A stretch of DNA of 15,509 nt from assembly GCA_002686465.1 (NCBI GenBank), contig NZCP01000002.1:1-15509 (forward strand), read 5' to 3'. Position 1 is the stretch's first letter. Every line of letters begins with the position of its first letter. The notes beneath the pieces were generated by a model. It was not told the origin of the DNA and did not search any database. It saw only the letters and a list, made by a program, of their open reading frames with translations. Below, one piece after another: positions 15,001-15,509 of this stretch. The translations under genes were made by a program, and so were the position numbers. The stretch comes from Candidatus Woesebacteria bacterium. Lineage in GTDB: Bacteria > Patescibacteriota > Microgenomatia > UBA8517 > UBA10165.

Positions 15001-15509
15001 CGGCTTCTTCGAACCCTGCGATTTGATCTTCAGTGTCAAAAAGTGCTGCCTGTGCAAGCGCGAGGGCACCATCAAATGCAAGTCCTCCTGCTATATTTTT
15101 TATGCTCGTACCTACCTTTGCCAAGTTTGTTGCGTCTTTTGCAAGACTCGCTGTTTTTGCTACGTCTTTCCCTGTATCGGCTACTTTTGTTACTTCCTTC
15201 AATGGCGTGCCTAACCGCCCCACATCCCCGCCGTGTGGGACTACTCTTGCTACGTCTGTCACTGCATCGACTGTTTTTGCTGTGTCTGTCACTGCATCGA
15301 CTGTTTTTGCTGTGTCTGTCGCTTTCTTGGCTGCTATTGCCGCGTCACTAAATTGGTCAGCTTTTTTGGTGACTCCTTTGTATCTTGTAAATCTTCCGAC
15401 CATTTCCCCTGACTCTGTCACCCCTTTTCCGCCGCCGAAAGGACTGGTTATCTTCGCGGTCCTGAATCGATGCCTGAGTCCCTTGCCTTTTTCGCCGAAC
15501 CATTTACGA
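12041..15509 (-). CDS. Probable tail tape measure protein, 5' end outside window
   Basis: The frame is open to the right edge. A GTG at 15421 could be read as a start, but in-frame codons without a stop continue for 29 residues to the edge (visible part includes KWFGEKGKGLRHRFR and SPFGGGK), so the gene is truncated at 5' and at least 1155 residues long. It is rich in Ala, Lys, Glu and Gln, with long predicted coiled coil around residues 515-610 and 640-780 (numbered from the GTG) and a small hydrophobic stretch (about 108-128). A 10-residue repeat DTAKTVDAVT occurs twice near 36-55. The C-terminal third changes to Gly/Ala/Pro-rich sequence with a short collagen-like GVPGTPGAPG (926-935), then a mixed C-terminus with LEIKDAVEMAGRETKSAITEGLKG. 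Length, coiled coil, and position upstream of beta-rich tail genes suit a tape measure protein, which sets tail length and is ejected on infection. No lytic domain is seen in the visible part. A different internal virion protein is possible. Confidence 0.75.
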   Translation of the reverse strand, partial: RKWFGEKGKGLRHRFRTAKITSPFGGGKGVTESGEMVGRFTRYKGVTKKADQFSDAAIAAKKATDTAKTVDAVTDTAKTVDAVTDVARVVPHGGDVGRLGTPLKEVTKVADTGKDVAKTASLAKDATNLAKVGTSIKNIAGGLAFDGALALAQAALFDTEDQIAGFEEADAKRKKNWEEGNYAAYSFNATLEKLSNETAEGWTKIKVAGRDALSSLTGGIVDDAATSMTRRHETGVLGEARKKSQEFQTEKRKKAGVRTKEGAIEKAVQEASKDEEFKQKLKMGGNVASFSIKEQELKVGDESFGEGVGKMAKPFVDSIKQIQGFTSKLQSLERDGAGSGNEEMLMEARRAILSAGGINEGSAKERYVKKGMDSDEADKLVKETAFTRKMLETYWNEIKDTGKLSKHGQGQVIGLLKDLQRIEARTLRANVKSAAITASGFKSWSAEGKAVGEKVDKELFREGASGASSGTGINFGKDASGKETFGISASKLDSGSAENAFKAIARSAATITSEKGKGDVTSFVNDLKSGKKWEMPGIAGGVAKEKDLAEKIAKAKQNVENRKSGAARDYRSEYDLLEEAKRTGGDKQAAIAKGRQNKKESVARAQQELSKLENEQTQLQNNRGKQVKKQSRIRTETEVIYGKGMNEAGDNVKKQQQAGQDAFAFSKMNTKLAEEESKEGKDRDENLISFLKNQITNIRERSGLASNLANIQDTFAAQGTAINQAVAAQEKIDKEGNSDKAAAWKAEQASYSLKAIQLGKINDEIAKLEMVWDESTKTLEVKDSGAMTAAMEKRAKLVNEMDEIAATVGAKTPTLAGAVKGVRTAKPATPFAARGTAKVAGALVAGAAPLGATMQPGVNPATGKAYGAGPVAQKYADFEVSRMGQATKTERALDLMQRGFTEKESFGYAGRIEQERDAQAQKETQRRLRMIAYEERGGVGAAVMGVRGGGRVAPGVPGTPGAPGVMADVMNAQTVQITAGKAFLSMGAAPNAGAGAPAGAATGAGVGNAINASTDPDAQGGGFIAFGATLSTIATNTSPISASSLEIKDAVEMAGRETKSAITEGLKGISESFKTLLEALNPKAVGENGKPLPAVGGTVNEVKVSGGQTLDINFNHAGNVKVDNEQIKNAVKGVTEKLKTHILDSQEGRIKQPPA
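15261..15320 (-). repeat. Perfect 30-bp tandem repeat in the tape measure gene
   Basis: 15261-15290 and 15291-15320 are identical. Each codes a 10-residue unit DTAKTVDAVT (in phase with the frame). Diverged relatives of the unit are seen on both sides (15241-15260 and about 15151-15180), so the perfect copies are the newest part of a longer array. A length multiple of three keeps the frame open. Confidence 0.75.

Noticed and set aside
1..15509. tRNA genes, CRISPR arrays, insertion sequences, attachment sites, or a replication origin
   Set aside because: I saw no cloverleaf, regular spacer array, transposase, flanking direct repeat or iteron cluster. Genes cover almost all of the window, leaving only gaps of 1-47 bp.

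Overview
The window looks like a piece of a tailed-phage (Caudoviricetes) genome, or a prophage, covering the tail and host-recognition part of the late region. All seven genes lie on the minus strand, so transcription runs from high to low coordinates. They are very long and nearly gap-free: spacings are 47 bp, 1 bp, 39 bp, 34 bp, a 1-base TAATG overlap, and 1 bp. The sequence leans AT-rich. There is no integrase, tRNA, CRISPR, IS element, replication gene or host metabolic gene, so the host and the phage genus cannot be named. The order, a long coiled-coil protein followed by several large beta-rich proteins, is what follows the tape measure gene in long-tailed phages. The composition suits an uncultured aquatic phage, but that is inference.

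Layout in transcription order. (1) 15509-12041: a coiled-coil, Ala/Lys/Glu-rich protein, probably the tail tape measure protein; its 5' end lies outside the window. (2) 11993-9849: a 714-residue beta-rich tail protein. (3) 9847-7160: an 895-residue tail protein that appears to be a distant paralogue of the previous one and carries an embedded matrixin-like zinc metalloprotease domain (HExxHxxGxxH plus a Met-turn). (4) 7120-5330: a 596-residue protein with an N-terminal LamG/concanavalin-like domain and C-terminal LNG beta repeats. (5) 5295-2308: a 995-residue candidate tail hub protein. (6) 2308-365: a 647-residue tail-fibre-like protein with Gly-Ser-Gly-Tyr beta repeats. (7) 363-1: the N-terminal 121 residues of a Cys-rich protein with a CBM5/12-like (chitin-binding type) module, running off the left edge.

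Together the genes read as a tail tip assembled on the tape measure: two related structural proteins, a hub, and several carbohydrate- or surface-binding parts (LamG, GSGY repeats, CBM5/12-like). A metzincin protease is built into one of the structural proteins and could digest a proteinaceous surface layer during attachment or entry. The protease and the possible shared insertion site in the two paralogues are the main points of interest. A 12-nt sequence shared by two of the three real intergenic gaps may be a phage control element.
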